From: Pirellula staleyi DSM 6068
GTDB taxonomy: Bacteria; Planctomycetota; Planctomycetia; Pirellulales; Pirellulaceae
Direction of reading: 5' to 3'
Assembly (NCBI GenBank): GCA_945875845.1
Contig: CAMCMB010000011.1
Span: 60,885 to 124,884 of the forward strand
DNA length: 64,000 bases
The notes under the pieces were generated by a model, which saw nothing but the letters and a program-made list of their open reading frames with translations, made no database searches and was not told where the DNA came from. Position 1 is the stretch's first letter, and every line of letters begins with the position of its first letter. A program made the translations under genes and the position numbers. Below are positions 38,217 to 46,926 of this stretch, in pieces.

Positions 38217-39769
38217 GCAACAAAACCCCACCGCGGCCAAAGACAATCCGATGCGCAATCTACACTCGCAAGTCGACTGAAGAAGGGCTCGATCAGCAGT
38301 TCAACTCCCTCGATGCCCAGCGTGAAGCAGCCGAAGCCTACATCCGCAGCCAGAAGTGCGAGGGCTGGGAGATCGTTTACGATCGCTACGACGACGGCGG
38401 TTTCTCCGGTGGCAACATCGAGCGGCCGGCACTCAAGAGGCTGATGGAAGACATCCAAGCCGGCAAGATCGATTGTGTTGTTGTCTACAAGGTAGATCGG
38501 CTGAGTCGTTCGCTATTGGATTTCGCTCGTGTCATGGAAACATTTGACAAGTTCCACGTCTCCTTTGTTTCGGTGACACAGCATTTCAACACAACCCATT
38601 CGATGGGCCGGCTGACGCTGAACATCCTGCTATCGTTCGCACAGTTCGAACGCGAGATCATTGGTGAACGCATCCGAGACAAGTTGGCTGCCCAATGCCG
38701 GCGAGGCCAGTGGACCGGTGGTTACCCGGTGCTTGGCTACGACGTCGATCGTAGTGAACGCACACCAAAGTTGGTGATCAACTCCGAAGAGGCTACTCAG
38801 GTTCGTCGAATCTTCTCACTCTATCTCGAGCTCAAGAACTTGTTGCCAGTCGTCGAAGAGCTCGACAAGCGTGGCTGGAGAAACAAGCTCTGGCATTCAA
38901 AGAAAGGCCTGCCAAAAGGCGGTCGCCAATTCGACAAATGCAGTGTCCATGCAATGCTAACCAATCCGATCTACTGTGGAAAAATCAAACACAAGACTGA
39001 TCTTTATCCAGGCCAACATCAAGCAATCGTTGACGAAGATATCTTCCAACGAGTACAAGCACAGCTAAGGGACAACAGCTTCAACCGGGGAAATCGGCTG
39101 CCAAGCAAACATGGTGGACTTCTGAAAGGATTGATTCGATGCCCCGACTGCAACGTTGCGATGGTCCACAATATGACCAAGCGCAACTCGATCGTCTATC
39201 GCTATTACACCTGCGTACGTGCGATCAAACGCGGACGGCAATCGTGTAAACACCCGTCTCTCCCTGCCAGCGAGATCGAAGCGGCCGTGGTTGATCAAGT
39301 TCGAGCGATCTCGCGGGACACGCGGCTTCGCGACGAGATCATTCGTCAGGCGATGGAGGCCACTGAACAAGGCAGGAAAGAGTTAGAGTCCCAACAGACT
39401 CAGCTCACACGCCAACTCAACCGCGACCATGGTGAGGTTCAGCAATTGGCCCTTGACCAGCAACCAAACAATTCGATCGTCTATCGAATTGCCGACGTTC
39501 AAGAGCGGATTGAAGAAGCAGAACATCAACTCGCCAAGGTGAATCGACAACTGCAGGATCTTGAGAAGCAAGAGTTATCAACGCATGAGATTGAAGAGGC
39601 CTTCATCGATTTTGATCGTATCTGGGATGCATTGACCACGCGTGAGAAATCACAACTGTTGGCCCTGTTAGTTTCGAAGGTCGAGTTCGATCAAAGCGAC
39701 TGCACAATTGCAATTTCATTCCACGCAAGCGGCATCGAAACGCTTGAACAGCAAGCCGAGGAGGTTTAA
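38213..39769 (+). CDS. Large serine recombinase (site-specific integrase/resolvase type)
   Basis: 518 aa. The N-terminal catalytic domain begins IRCAIYTRKSTEEG with nucleophile Ser21, followed by SLDAQREAAEAYI, the YDDGGFSGGNIERPAL loop and VVYKVDRLSRS with its conserved Arg residues. The Recombinase domain follows (GYPVLGYDVD, then ILTNPIYCGKIKH-like AMLTNPIYCGKIKHK), then a zinc ribbon (IRCPDCNVAMV...YYTC...SCKHPS) and a long coiled coil, then the terminal segment. It joins and excises DNA at attachment sites without homology. Lying at the left end of the phage-like region, it is the best candidate integrase. Confidence 0.95.
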   Translation: MSNKTPPRPKTIRCAIYTRKSTEEGLDQQFNSLDAQREAAEAYIRSQKCEGWEIVYDRYDDGGFSGGNIERPALKRLMEDIQAGKIDCVVVYKVDRLSRSLLDFARVMETFDKFHVSFVSVTQHFNTTHSMGRLTLNILLSFAQFEREIIGERIRDKLAAQCRRGQWTGGYPVLGYDVDRSERTPKLVINSEEATQVRRIFSLYLELKNLLPVVEELDKRGWRNKLWHSKKGLPKGGRQFDKCSVHAMLTNPIYCGKIKHKTDLYPGQHQAIVDEDIFQRVQAQLRDNSFNRGNRLPSKHGGLLKGLIRCPDCNVAMVHNMTKRNSIVYRYYTCVRAIKRGRQSCKHPSLPASEIEAAVVDQVRAISRDTRLRDEIIRQAMEATEQGRKELESQQTQLTRQLNRDHGEVQQLALDQQPNNSIVYRIADVQERIEEAEHQLAKVNRQLQDLEKQELSTHEIEEAFIDFDRIWDALTTREKSQLLALLVSKVEFDQSDCTIAISFHASGIETLEQQAEEV

Positions 39770-40215
39770 TGGTCACCATCAAACGCAAACTGAACGTCAG
39801 CGTCGCGTCGCGAGGCCGCATCGCGATTCGGCCCATCGATCCCAACGCAGAACCGCCGCGCCCAAGACCAACTAGTAAGGTACCTCGAATCTCGAGGCTG
39901 ATGGCTCTCGCGATTCGCTTCAACGAAATGATTCGAACCGGCGAGGCTAGCGACATGATCGAATTAGCCCGCCGTGGTCATGTTACCCAGCCACGAATGA
40001 GCCAGATCATGGCGCTCAACCAACTCGCCCCGGACATCCAAGAAGCCCTACTCAACCTTCCTGCCACTAAAGGAAAACCAGAGATCCACGAGAAACGGCT
40101 TCGCCCAATCGCTGCCATGCTTGCCTGGGAAGAACAGCGAGCAGTTTGGAAGCAAATCTGCGATGAGGTTGGATTCCAGAACCCCGTCATGGAAGAGTCT
40201 GTCGATCGAATCTGA
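39769..40215 (+). CDS. HTH protein linked to recombinase
   Basis: 148 aa. Start and recombinase stop share one base (TAATG). After a basic/proline-rich N terminus, residues 45-85 (LMALAIRFNEMIRTGEASDMIELARRGHVTQPRMSQIMALNQLAPDIQEALL) form a helix-turn-helix of the KorB/ParB-type. DNA binding is therefore likely, perhaps to control the operon or recombination direction. It is the last gene of the coupled operon. Confidence 0.75.
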   Translation: MVTIKRKLNVSVASRGRIAIRPIDPNAEPPRPRPTSKVPRISRLMALAIRFNEMIRTGEASDMIELARRGHVTQPRMSQIMALNQLAPDIQEALLNLPATKGKPEIHEKRLRPIAAMLAWEEQRAVWKQICDEVGFQNPVMEESVDRI

Positions 40216-40232
40216 GAAAATATTTCTGCCGG

Positions 40233-40265
40233 TTTTTCCTAGTGAATTTAAACAATTCAGGAAAA
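40233..40265 (+). terminator. Hairpin after recombinase operon
   Basis: TTTTTCCT followed by TGAATT pairs with AATTCAGGAAAA, with a two-base bulge and a short loop, 20-50 bases after the last stop codon of the operon, in an AT-rich stretch. Terminator-like position; the strength is uncertain. Confidence 0.4.
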
Positions 40266-40406
40266 TTCCATTTTCGTATGACCAGAGGTGTCAAAGAGGT
40301 AGCGTTCAATACTCCCACTACATTACCTAAAGCTAGCAATTTGGAGACGCTGGTCTTTAACGAGTCCCATGGATGCGTTTCAACATGAGTGGAAGTTTTA
40401 TCGCCT

Positions 40407-41609
40407 ATGCCTACTTACAACCCCAGACAACTCGGTGAACCAGAGGTCATTCGAGAAATCAACCCGACTGTTCTCTATGCATTCTTGCAACCGTTCGAAG
40501 GATATCTTCGATCGCGCGGACTTGTGCTCAAAAAGGAAAGTCGTATCGACAACACTGCCATCGAGAAGTTGGTAGAGATCCTGACCAACCCTACGATGAA
40601 GACACCACAAGCGCTGCTGAACGCAGTCTTCTATGTGGAAGAGATGTCAACGCCCTTGGCCGCTGACTCGCTGTTGAACGCCGCGCATCAAGCTGGAATG
40701 CAATTCGACGAAGATGAAAAACACTCGCTCGCGGACATCGTCATGCAAGTCTGGTTGTTTGACTCGAAGATGGTCGAATCCCAGCACGCATGGCACACTT
40801 GGAAAACACCAAGACGCATGGAGTGCTTTCAGCCCGCTAGGCTAACGGGATCGGCTCCGATGGCAATTACAGACGAGCGACTAAATCAAGCAATTAAGGA
40901 TGCTGGTGATTGGTTTGCCAAGCACAATCGTGGACGCAAACTGTTCATGACTCCTCGCTTCGTAGACAACGAAATCCAAATCAGCATTCGTCGTGGCGAT
41001 CCGTTCAGTCGCAAATCAACGATCGATGATGACGGCATCGATACGATCACGTTTCGCGAGGCTCGCAAGGACTCGATGGTCTACTGCCTGAACGACGAAG
41101 TATTGATGCTCAACTCAAGCCTAAAGAGCGCGTATCCAATCTACTGTCGGATCTTCAGCAAGCTGCTCTATGACGATCCAAATCATTTTGGCCTCGTCAC
41201 TCGTTATACATTGGCACCGCTGTCGGAGCTCGGCGAGGATGCTTTGTCTCCAGGTGAGATTGATGCAATCGAAGAGATCGTTCTGCTGAATTATCGAGTC
41301 CGCTTGGGAGGACCGTTCAATAGTTACATCATCCATGGAGCGGATGATTACTTCGCAGACCTCAAGTGGCGTGGCGGGTCATTTCAGGCAGAAGGTTCAT
41401 TGGATCGTGCAACCTTTCGAATCAAGTATCGACACGTGAAAGCACCTAGGACGCTGACACTGTATGCAGGCAGTTCATCGTCATACACACGCGATGAGAA
41501 TGCTCATTTCGCAGAGCAATGGATGGTGCTGCGTGATTTCGTCATGAAGACTGGTGCAAGAGCTGCAAAAGGAGTGAACAAGGATGACCAAGCTGTGGCG
41601 AGCTATTGA
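40407..41609 (+). CDS. Unknown protein, first gene of overlapping two-gene cassette
   Basis: 400 aa from the ATG of MPTYNPRQLGEPEV (a GTG six codons earlier is possible). The sequence is soluble, mixed alpha/beta, without signal peptide or membrane segments. Its middle has LFMTPRFVDNEIQISIRRGDPFSRK and the C-terminal third YDDPNHFGLVTRYTLAPLSELGEDALSPGEIDAIEEIVLLNYRVRLGGPF. I see no nucleotide-binding loop or metal-site motif and recognise no family. The last 26 bases overlap the next gene, so the two products are probably made in fixed ratio and may interact. The cassette sits between the recombinase operon and the phage sigma/replication genes, a location that often carries accessory or defence genes. 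Confidence 0.7.
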   Translation: MPTYNPRQLGEPEVIREINPTVLYAFLQPFEGYLRSRGLVLKKESRIDNTAIEKLVEILTNPTMKTPQALLNAVFYVEEMSTPLAADSLLNAAHQAGMQFDEDEKHSLADIVMQVWLFDSKMVESQHAWHTWKTPRRMECFQPARLTGSAPMAITDERLNQAIKDAGDWFAKHNRGRKLFMTPRFVDNEIQISIRRGDPFSRKSTIDDDGIDTITFREARKDSMVYCLNDEVLMLNSSLKSAYPIYCRIFSKLLYDDPNHFGLVTRYTLAPLSELGEDALSPGEIDAIEEIVLLNYRVRLGGPFNSYIIHGADDYFADLKWRGGSFQAEGSLDRATFRIKYRHVKAPRTLTLYAGSSSSYTRDENAHFAEQWMVLRDFVMKTGARAAKGVNKDDQAVASY

Positions 41610-42780
41610 GGAATCGCCATTGCTCATGGATGTCAAGGATGTTTGGCGTGAGCGGCTCGGGAAGGAATTCGAGCCGCTAAGCCGCTTTCTCGAGGCGACG
41701 CACATTGTCGCCACGAGATTGCCAGGTCGCACTCCATGGTCCTCATTGAAGGTCGTTGAAAACGACGACGGCTTCGTGGCGTTCTGTGAAAGTACCGGTG
41801 AATCGAAAGAGGTTCCCCGCGCCGATGTGATTTGCCATCAGCTCAACGGCAGGCAACTCGCAGCGGAGTTGAACGCTGCGCTTAGCCTGGGGCGAAAGCC
41901 GGAATGGCTCGACAATAATCGTCGAGTCTGGTTCCTCGGCAACTTATCGCTGGAGTTTCAAGCGAGGCCGGTCTACATGTCGCTGCACATTGCGAGCGAC
42001 TTGATCACCGACGCACTTCACGCCGCAGCTGCCCACGCGAGATCGACATTTCTATTCTTGGATCTCAACAGCAAACGACGCGACCAAAAGTTTGATACGA
42101 GTGCCAAGATCGTCGATTGCAAGCCAGTTGAGCTCGAGCAACTCTTCAACGTTACCTCAGACGGTTGCTTGCTGGCCAAGTCAAAGTCGCGAGAGCTTAT
42201 CGCATCGATACTAGGCGTGACGCTCGAAAGCCGGCTGTCGGGTTACGTCTTCCAACGCAAAGGCAAACATCGCATGCTCGCGTTCAACAGCGAGATCGAG
42301 ATTACATCGGAGACAAATGGCAACTGGTACATCGAGCAACTGCTCGCCAAGCCCAACGTAGCGTTCCGCTGTACTCACCTTGAATCGTTGCTGGCCGGTT
42401 TTGCTGAGGAGACGTCCACTGGGTCCATCGGCGAATTGGTCGACATGGAGACTCTCAAATGCTACCGCGATCGCCTGCAAGAGATCGACGAGGAGTTTGA
42501 GGAAGCGACCCGCTTTAACGATCCAACGCGTCAGGAAAGGCTCGGCGACGAACGCCAGGCCATTCTGGATCAAATCAAATCGGCCCAAGGGCTCGGTGGA
42601 CGTGTTCGCCAGAAGTTCGATGCCGAGCGTTCACGGAAGACGGTTTGCAAGGCGATCTCGCGATCGATCGATGCGATTCAAGAAGTGCATCCTCAACTTG
42701 GCCTGCATCTCCAAAAGTCCATCCAGCTCGGGCTCGAGGTCAGCTACACGCCAGACGTGGTCATCGACTGGTTGTTCTGA
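41584..42780 (+). CDS. Unknown protein with C-terminal helical domain, second gene of cassette
   Basis: 398 aa; the ATG has AAGGAG at good spacing inside the previous gene. Residues 1-280 are of unknown type. The C-terminal 115 residues (from about CYRDRLQEIDEEFEEATRFNDPTRQERLGDERQAILDQIKSAQGLGGRVRQ to the end) resemble a module I recall at the C terminus of large actinobacterial and planctomycete regulatory or ATP-binding proteins: a coiled coil, a GLGGR motif, then AERxRxxVxxAIxxxIxxIxxxHPxLGxHLxxxIxxGxxxxYTPD. Here it matches as SRKTVCKAISRSIDAIQEVHPQLGLHL and YTPDVVIDWLF. The role of that module is not known to me. Together with the preceding gene it forms an unexplained two-gene unit. 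Confidence 0.7.
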   Translation: MTKLWRAIEESPLLMDVKDVWRERLGKEFEPLSRFLEATHIVATRLPGRTPWSSLKVVENDDGFVAFCESTGESKEVPRADVICHQLNGRQLAAELNAALSLGRKPEWLDNNRRVWFLGNLSLEFQARPVYMSLHIASDLITDALHAAAAHARSTFLFLDLNSKRRDQKFDTSAKIVDCKPVELEQLFNVTSDGCLLAKSKSRELIASILGVTLESRLSGYVFQRKGKHRMLAFNSEIEITSETNGNWYIEQLLAKPNVAFRCTHLESLLAGFAEETSTGSIGELVDMETLKCYRDRLQEIDEEFEEATRFNDPTRQERLGDERQAILDQIKSAQGLGGRVRQKFDAERSRKTVCKAISRSIDAIQEVHPQLGLHLQKSIQLGLEVSYTPDVVIDWLF

Positions 42781-42881
42781 GAACCGGTCGCCTTCTAATC
42801 CGCAGCCCCCACCATTGGGAGGCCTTCTATTGCGCCAGCGCTGGCTCGTCGCGTTGCCACAAATCCCCGATGGTTTCAAAC

Positions 42882-42915
42882 CTTGGAAAGCGTTGGTTTT
42901 TCTCCGCTTTCCAAG
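42882..42915. other. Perfect 11-bp stem-loop in gap before sigma-like gene
   Basis: CTTGGAAAGCG and CGCTTTCCAAG with a T-rich 12-base loop, about 100 bases downstream of the two-gene cassette. There is no T tract after the stem, so a terminator, RNA processing site or protein-binding palindrome are all possible. The rest of the 310-base gap (42781-43091) holds short TGTCGCG repeats and no gene. Confidence 0.5.
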
Positions 42916-43091
42916 TTGCGACACGTTCTGTCGCGATGCGTCACGACTTGTCGCGGCTCGTCCTCGGTTGAGAGGACGTGAATCGCCCGACTGACCGTTG
43001 CCTGCGTTTTCCGCGAGTCAGTCTCCGGCGCATTTCTGGTAACGGTCTGAGCGGCTGTGGTCATGCCATTCCTCCAACCGGAGGAAGAAAA

Positions 43092-43781
43092 TTGACTGCG
43101 TCTGAATACCAAAGCCAGATGGTCCCATTCGCGATGGAACTGGCAAATCGCATCTCGCTACGTCTCGAGCATCACAACTCGCTGACCTTATTCGAGATCG
43201 AGGACATCGAACAAGAGCTCCTCACCTACGTTCTTGAACGAGCCTCGCAATTCGATCCGACCAAAGGAACCGTCGAAGCGTTTGTGACGCGAATCATGCG
43301 GTCGGCCGCCGCAGGTCTCATCCGTGGATCGAATCGGCAACGCAGCAATCCACCATCTGGTTATGTGGTCGACTCGCTCTCGAAGATGGTCGAAGGGCCC
43401 GATCGCAAGTCGGAGGAACTCAACCGGGGCCTCACCTCCTCCGATGGCACTCGTCGTCGCCAGACGGAACCTCGCGACCCATTTAGTGACGTCGAATTGG
43501 CGGATGCCGTTGGGCATCAGATCAACACTCTGCCCCGCCGCTACCGTCGCATCGCGAGGCTTCTACGAACGCACAACCAAAACGAGATCGCAAACAAACT
43601 CGGTTTATCGAAACGAAAAGTTTCGCAGGTTTTAGCAGGGATTCGTGAGCATTTTGCGAGTGTCGACTGGAGTGAATCCGGATTTTCTTGGGACGTCGTT
43701 TCTCCAAATTGCATAGCTAGTTCTGGAGAGGACAACGATTTGCAAAACACCCAAGAATCTGAAATGGAGAAATCAGCATGA
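43092..43781 (+). CDS. Sigma-70-like RNA polymerase sigma factor (phage encoded)
   Basis: 229 aa from a TTG start preceded by GGAGGA; an upstream frame extension has no site. Region 2-like residues 15-80 (SLTLFEIEDIEQELLTYVLERASQFDPTKGTVEAFVTRIMRSAAAGLIR) and region 4-like helix-turn-helix at about 145-190 (LPRRYRRIARLLRTHNQNEIANKLGLSKRKVSQVLAGIREHF) are in the order expected for an ECF-sized sigma factor. It would redirect host RNA polymerase to phage promoters. The 3' end of the gene overlaps a DNA element that recurs after the terminase gene. Its stop overlaps the next start (ATGA). Confidence 0.8.
   Translation: MTASEYQSQMVPFAMELANRISLRLEHHNSLTLFEIEDIEQELLTYVLERASQFDPTKGTVEAFVTRIMRSAAAGLIRGSNRQRSNPPSGYVVDSLSKMVEGPDRKSEELNRGLTSSDGTRRRQTEPRDPFSDVELADAVGHQINTLPRRYRRIARLLRTHNQNEIANKLGLSKRKVSQVLAGIREHFASVDWSESGFSWDVVSPNCIASSGEDNDLQNTQESEMEKSA
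43688..43731 (+). promoter_or_regulatory. Candidate phage promoter element, copy 1
   Basis: TTGGGACGTCGTT, a variable part, CAAATTGCATAG, TAGT and CTGG: about 36 of 44 positions match copy 2 at 60733-60776. TTGGGA with CATAGC 18 bases later resembles a weak -35/-10 pair. It lies inside the 3' end of the sigma gene, about 45 bases before the next start codon. A match to promoters of the phage sigma factor is inferred. Confidence 0.4.
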
Positions 43782-44017
43782 GCGCACCCGCCATGACTAT
43801 CGAACAGCGAGTCACTGTCTCGCTCGCCTTGCAGCGATACCTGCGAGCCGTCGAACGCTTCGAAGCAGCCTCGAACGAATTCAACGAATCCTGCCAAACG
43901 ATCCGGCAGGCACTTCCTCGTGAAAGCCGCTTCGTCGCCAACATCATGCATCAGCACTATCTGGTGACAAGCGACAACGAAGGCAACTTCGAGGTCGAGT
44001 CTGTCGACACGGTTTGA
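43778..44017 (+). CDS. Small helical protein (unknown)
   Basis: 79 aa, mostly helical (MTIEQRVTVSLALQRYLRAVERFEAASNEFNESCQTIRQAL), starting in an ATGA overlap with the sigma gene. It has no recognised domain. Its coupling to the sigma factor makes a partner or anti-sigma role conceivable, but nothing in the sequence shows it. Confidence 0.6.
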   Translation: MSAPAMTIEQRVTVSLALQRYLRAVERFEAASNEFNESCQTIRQALPRESRFVANIMHQHYLVTSDNEGNFEVESVDTV

Positions 44018-44069
44018 TTCGCAACCCTTCATCCCCCTCTTCACCACCTCGCTGAAAGATCCGCAGGCG

Positions 44070-44294
44070 ATGTCAACACGACTTTTACCTCATGAACCCG
44101 GTGATCGGAAGTGCCTGAAGTGCAACGAAATGTTTCGTTCCAAAAGCGCAGCTAACCGCATTTGCAAGAAGTGCTCGCAGATCAATGCGTCACTGAAGGT
44201 GAGTGAAGCTCAGCTCGCTCGCGAACGAGGCGCGAAACGCCTCAATGGCAACTTGATCGAAGAAGGCGACACCTACGAGATGAATTTCTCGTAG
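44070..44294 (+). CDS. Small Cys4 zinc-ribbon protein
   Basis: 74 aa with RKCLKCNEMFRSKSAANRICKKCSQ: two CxxC pairs about 14 residues apart, a zinc-ribbon or knuckle pattern often seen in small phage proteins. The C terminus is acidic. Probably a nucleic-acid or protein-binding factor of the replication module. No closer assignment. Confidence 0.7.
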   Translation: MSTRLLPHEPGDRKCLKCNEMFRSKSAANRICKKCSQINASLKVSEAQLARERGAKRLNGNLIEEGDTYEMNFS

Positions 44295-44342
44295 CCATCT
44301 CTTTGAGCAAACAAGTAACAACAAATACCCGCATAAGCACCC

Positions 44343-45389
44343 ATGTCCCAAATCATCGCACAACCTGAAACAAACGACAAAACGCTGTTGACCTACTCAG
44401 CGCTCAACACGTTTCGCAATTGCCCTCGCAAGTACAAGAACCGCTATCTCGACAATCTCCGACCTCGTGAGCGTGCTGAAGCGTTGTCGTTCGGGAGCGT
44501 GATCCATACAGCAATCGAGCTATGGTATCGATCGTCAAATACCGAGTCGCGTCTTCGCGATGTGCTCGCCTATGTCAACGATGCCTTTGAAAATCGCGTG
44601 GTCGATGCAAATCTAATGGTTCAATGGCATTTGGCAACGGCGATGCTCCGTGGTTACGCCGAACGCTATGCAACCGAAGAGTTCGAGGTTGTCGAAGTTG
44701 AAAAGGAGTTCGTCGGCGAGATCCGCAATCCCGATACTGGTCGGCAAAGTCAAACGTTTCGAATCGCTGGCAAGGTAGATGGCATCGTTCGTTGCCACGA
44801 TGGTTTGTATTTGCTCGAGCATAAGACGGCATCGACTGTTGATGCGAGTTATCTCGACAAGCTGTGGACCGACACTCAAATCGCCTTGTATTGTTATTAC
44901 CTGCGAGAGTTGGGCTATCCGATCGTCGGTGTGATCTACAACGTTTTGCTGAAGAGTCGGCTTAAACAAGGCAAAGGCGAAACGCAGGAGGAGTACGAGC
45001 TTCGCCACGCGGAACTTGCTGCCAAAAACAAGAGCGGCAAATCAACCGCCAAGCGACAGATGCCCGAGACGGACGAGGAGTTTCAAGCTCGGCTGACTGA
45101 ATGGTATTCACGTCCCGAAGCATTTCATCGTGAGTTCATTTATCTCTCCGAAGACCGACTTGCCATGTTGCAAGATGAGGTCTGGGAGATCACGCAGCAG
45201 TATCTCGATGCCCGAAGGCGCGGCAAGTGGCTGCTCAACACATCGAACTGTTTCTCGTACCAACGACCGTGCGAGTACTTGGCTTATTGCCAATCGGGAT
45301 TCAATTCAAACGTCGCTGACAACCTGTACGAGATCGCTCTCCCTAACGAAGAGCTATCTCGTGTTGATTCTGAAGCACCCCCGTTCTGA
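44343..45389 (+). CDS. PD-(D/E)XK exonuclease, RecB/Cas4-like, with Fe-S Cys set
   Basis: 348 aa. It begins with LTYSALNTFRNCPRKYKNRYLDNLRP, followed by LSFGSVIHTAIELWY, the conserved His helix of RecB-family nucleases. Catalytic motifs are GKVDGIVRCHDGLYLLEHKTAS (Asp, then E-x-K). One N-terminal Cys (NCPRKYK) and three near the end (NCFSYQRPCEYLAYC) have the arrangement of a 4Fe-4S cluster as in AddB and Cas4. It probably resects DNA ends for the recombination pathway formed with the next two genes. The gene is part of the plus-strand replication operon. Confidence 0.9.
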   Translation: MSQIIAQPETNDKTLLTYSALNTFRNCPRKYKNRYLDNLRPRERAEALSFGSVIHTAIELWYRSSNTESRLRDVLAYVNDAFENRVVDANLMVQWHLATAMLRGYAERYATEEFEVVEVEKEFVGEIRNPDTGRQSQTFRIAGKVDGIVRCHDGLYLLEHKTASTVDASYLDKLWTDTQIALYCYYLRELGYPIVGVIYNVLLKSRLKQGKGETQEEYELRHAELAAKNKSGKSTAKRQMPETDEEFQARLTEWYSRPEAFHREFIYLSEDRLAMLQDEVWEITQQYLDARRRGKWLLNTSNCFSYQRPCEYLAYCQSGFNSNVADNLYEIALPNEELSRVDSEAPPF

Positions 45390-45409
45390 TTTGAAAGGAA
45401 ACGTTAAAT

Positions 45410-46213
45410 ATGACAGTGACTCTACCAACCAGTAAGACCAAGCCAACCACCGATTTGGCCAAGCAATCGATCTTACTCTACGGAGTTCCCAAGCTCGGTA
45501 AGAGCTCGTTCGCATCGCAGTTCCCCGAGGCCATGTTCTTCGAATGTGAGCCAGGTCTCAATCACTTAGAAGTGTTCAAGGTGCCAACCTACTCGTGGGA
45601 GGCATTCTTGGAAGCCTGCAAATTGCTTGCGAAGGGCGATCACAACTTCAAGACGCTGGTGATCGACACGGTCGACAACGCGTTCAAGATGTGCTCGGAC
45701 TACGTCTGTGCCAAGCATGGCATTGAGTACGAAGGAGACATGGGCCACGGCAAAGGCTGGGCTCTGGTCAAGAACGAATGGCATCGCGTTCTGACTCGGT
45801 TGGCCAGCTTGCCCTATGGCTTGATCCTCATCTCGCACGCGGTCGATAAGACGATCGAAACGCGAACGGGCGAGTACACCAAGACCACGCCGAGCTTACC
45901 CGATCGTGCTCGAAACGTTGTATTAGGCTTGGTCGACATCATCCTCTACGGCGACTCGGTATCTCGTAAAGACGCTGCCGGAAATCTCGTCGTCGATCGA
46001 GTACTCCGAACCAAACCTCATCCAACATACGAGGCCGGCGATCGAACAGGTCGCTTGCCAGAGATGCTTCCACTGGATTACTCCGCCTTCAATTCGGCAT
46101 TCAGCGGCACCGCTTCGAATTCAACCGCACAGAGCCCTGCGCCCGGCAAAGGCCCTGCTGCGTCTTCTTCCACTCCGGGCAGCACCCCAGCAGGAAAGGC
46201 TATTAAGCAATGA
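45410..46213 (+). CDS. Sak4-like RecA-fold ATPase (AAA_24), phage recombinase
   Basis: 267 aa. The Walker A loop is LLYGVPKLGKSSFA (about residues 27-40) and Walker B is FKTLVIDTVDNAF. The segment LASLPYGLILISHAVDKTIETRTGEYTKTTPSLPDRARNVVLGLVDIILY is characteristic of the phage Sak4/AAA_24 group, RecA-core proteins that anneal single-stranded DNA. The C-terminal 45 residues are a disordered Ser/Pro/Gly tail. Overlaps the SSB-like gene by four bases and follows the RecB-like nuclease, an arrangement common in phage recombination modules. Confidence 0.88.
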   Translation: MTVTLPTSKTKPTTDLAKQSILLYGVPKLGKSSFASQFPEAMFFECEPGLNHLEVFKVPTYSWEAFLEACKLLAKGDHNFKTLVIDTVDNAFKMCSDYVCAKHGIEYEGDMGHGKGWALVKNEWHRVLTRLASLPYGLILISHAVDKTIETRTGEYTKTTPSLPDRARNVVLGLVDIILYGDSVSRKDAAGNLVVDRVLRTKPHPTYEAGDRTGRLPEMLPLDYSAFNSAFSGTASNSTAQSPAPGKGPAASSSTPGSTPAGKAIKQ

Positions 46214-46674
46214 GCGATTACGAAGAATACGAAACCACCAATCAATCCGTTGATCTCACCTCGTTCGATGATGATTTCGCAACCGCGGAAGCACCAGAGT
46301 ATGACGAGGTCCCCGACGGCAAGTATCAGGCTCGCATCGAGTCAGTGAAACTTGAGAGTAGTCAAAAAGGCGACCCGATGATCAAGTTCGATTTGGAAGT
46401 GCTGTCTGGCTCGCATGCCGGGCGTCACATCTTCAAGAACTCGGTCATCACACAAACATCGATCCCTTATGTGAAGGGCGATCTGAAGACGTTGGGTCTG
46501 GAACTTTCCAAATTCAGCGAACTGTCCGGGCGACTTGAAGAACTGCTCGATGTGACCTTGGAAGTCACGAAGCGGACTCGCGGTGACTACACCAACGTCT
46601 ACTTCAATCGACGCATTCGTCTCGCGGCCACTTCGAACGGTGAAGTTCCATCATCACCGGACATGCCGTTCTGA
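46210..46674 (+). CDS. DUF669/SSB-like single-strand-binding protein
   Basis: 154 aa. An acidic N terminus precedes EYDEVPDGKYQARIESVKLESSQKGDPMIKFDLEVLSGSHAGRHIFKNSVI, the OB-fold-like core typical of DUF669 proteins that accompany Sak4 ATPases. The C terminus ends SPDMPF, like the DIPF tail used by SSB proteins to contact partner enzymes. It overlaps the Sak4-like gene (ATGA), so both are translated together. Confidence 0.85.
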   Translation: MSDYEEYETTNQSVDLTSFDDDFATAEAPEYDEVPDGKYQARIESVKLESSQKGDPMIKFDLEVLSGSHAGRHIFKNSVITQTSIPYVKGDLKTLGLELSKFSELSGRLEELLDVTLEVTKRTRGDYTNVYFNRRIRLAATSNGEVPSSPDMPF

Positions 46675-46796
46675 TCGTTTGCCGCTTGATGTCGCACGGG
46701 TGCGGCTGGGTCGGAACAAGCGAATGAGTCGGTGTTAATTGGCCATTCGCTCCGTCCCGGCTTTCTTTGTTTCGATTTCCCACTGAGGCGATTTGG

Positions 46797-46910
46797 ATGT
46801 CGTTGATTGTTCTTGTCATCTGCGTATGGATGCTTCGATTCCTATTGATCGCAGTCTCCCTGCTACTCGTTGTACAGATCATCGGCATGCTCTTGTCCCG
46901 AGGTCACTGA
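46797..46910 (+). CDS. 37-aa single-span membrane peptide
   Basis: Short frame encoding MSLIVLVICVWMLRFLLIAV and a further hydrophobic stretch ending LLSRGH: almost wholly membrane-spanning with a basic end. GAGGCG lies 7-8 bases before the ATG, and the frame lies in the gap between the SSB-like and RusA genes in the same direction. It could be a small phage membrane protein; function unknown. Confidence 0.5.
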   Translation: MSLIVLVICVWMLRFLLIAVSLLLVVQIIGMLLSRGH

Positions 46911-46926
46911 TAGGAAAGAGACTGCC

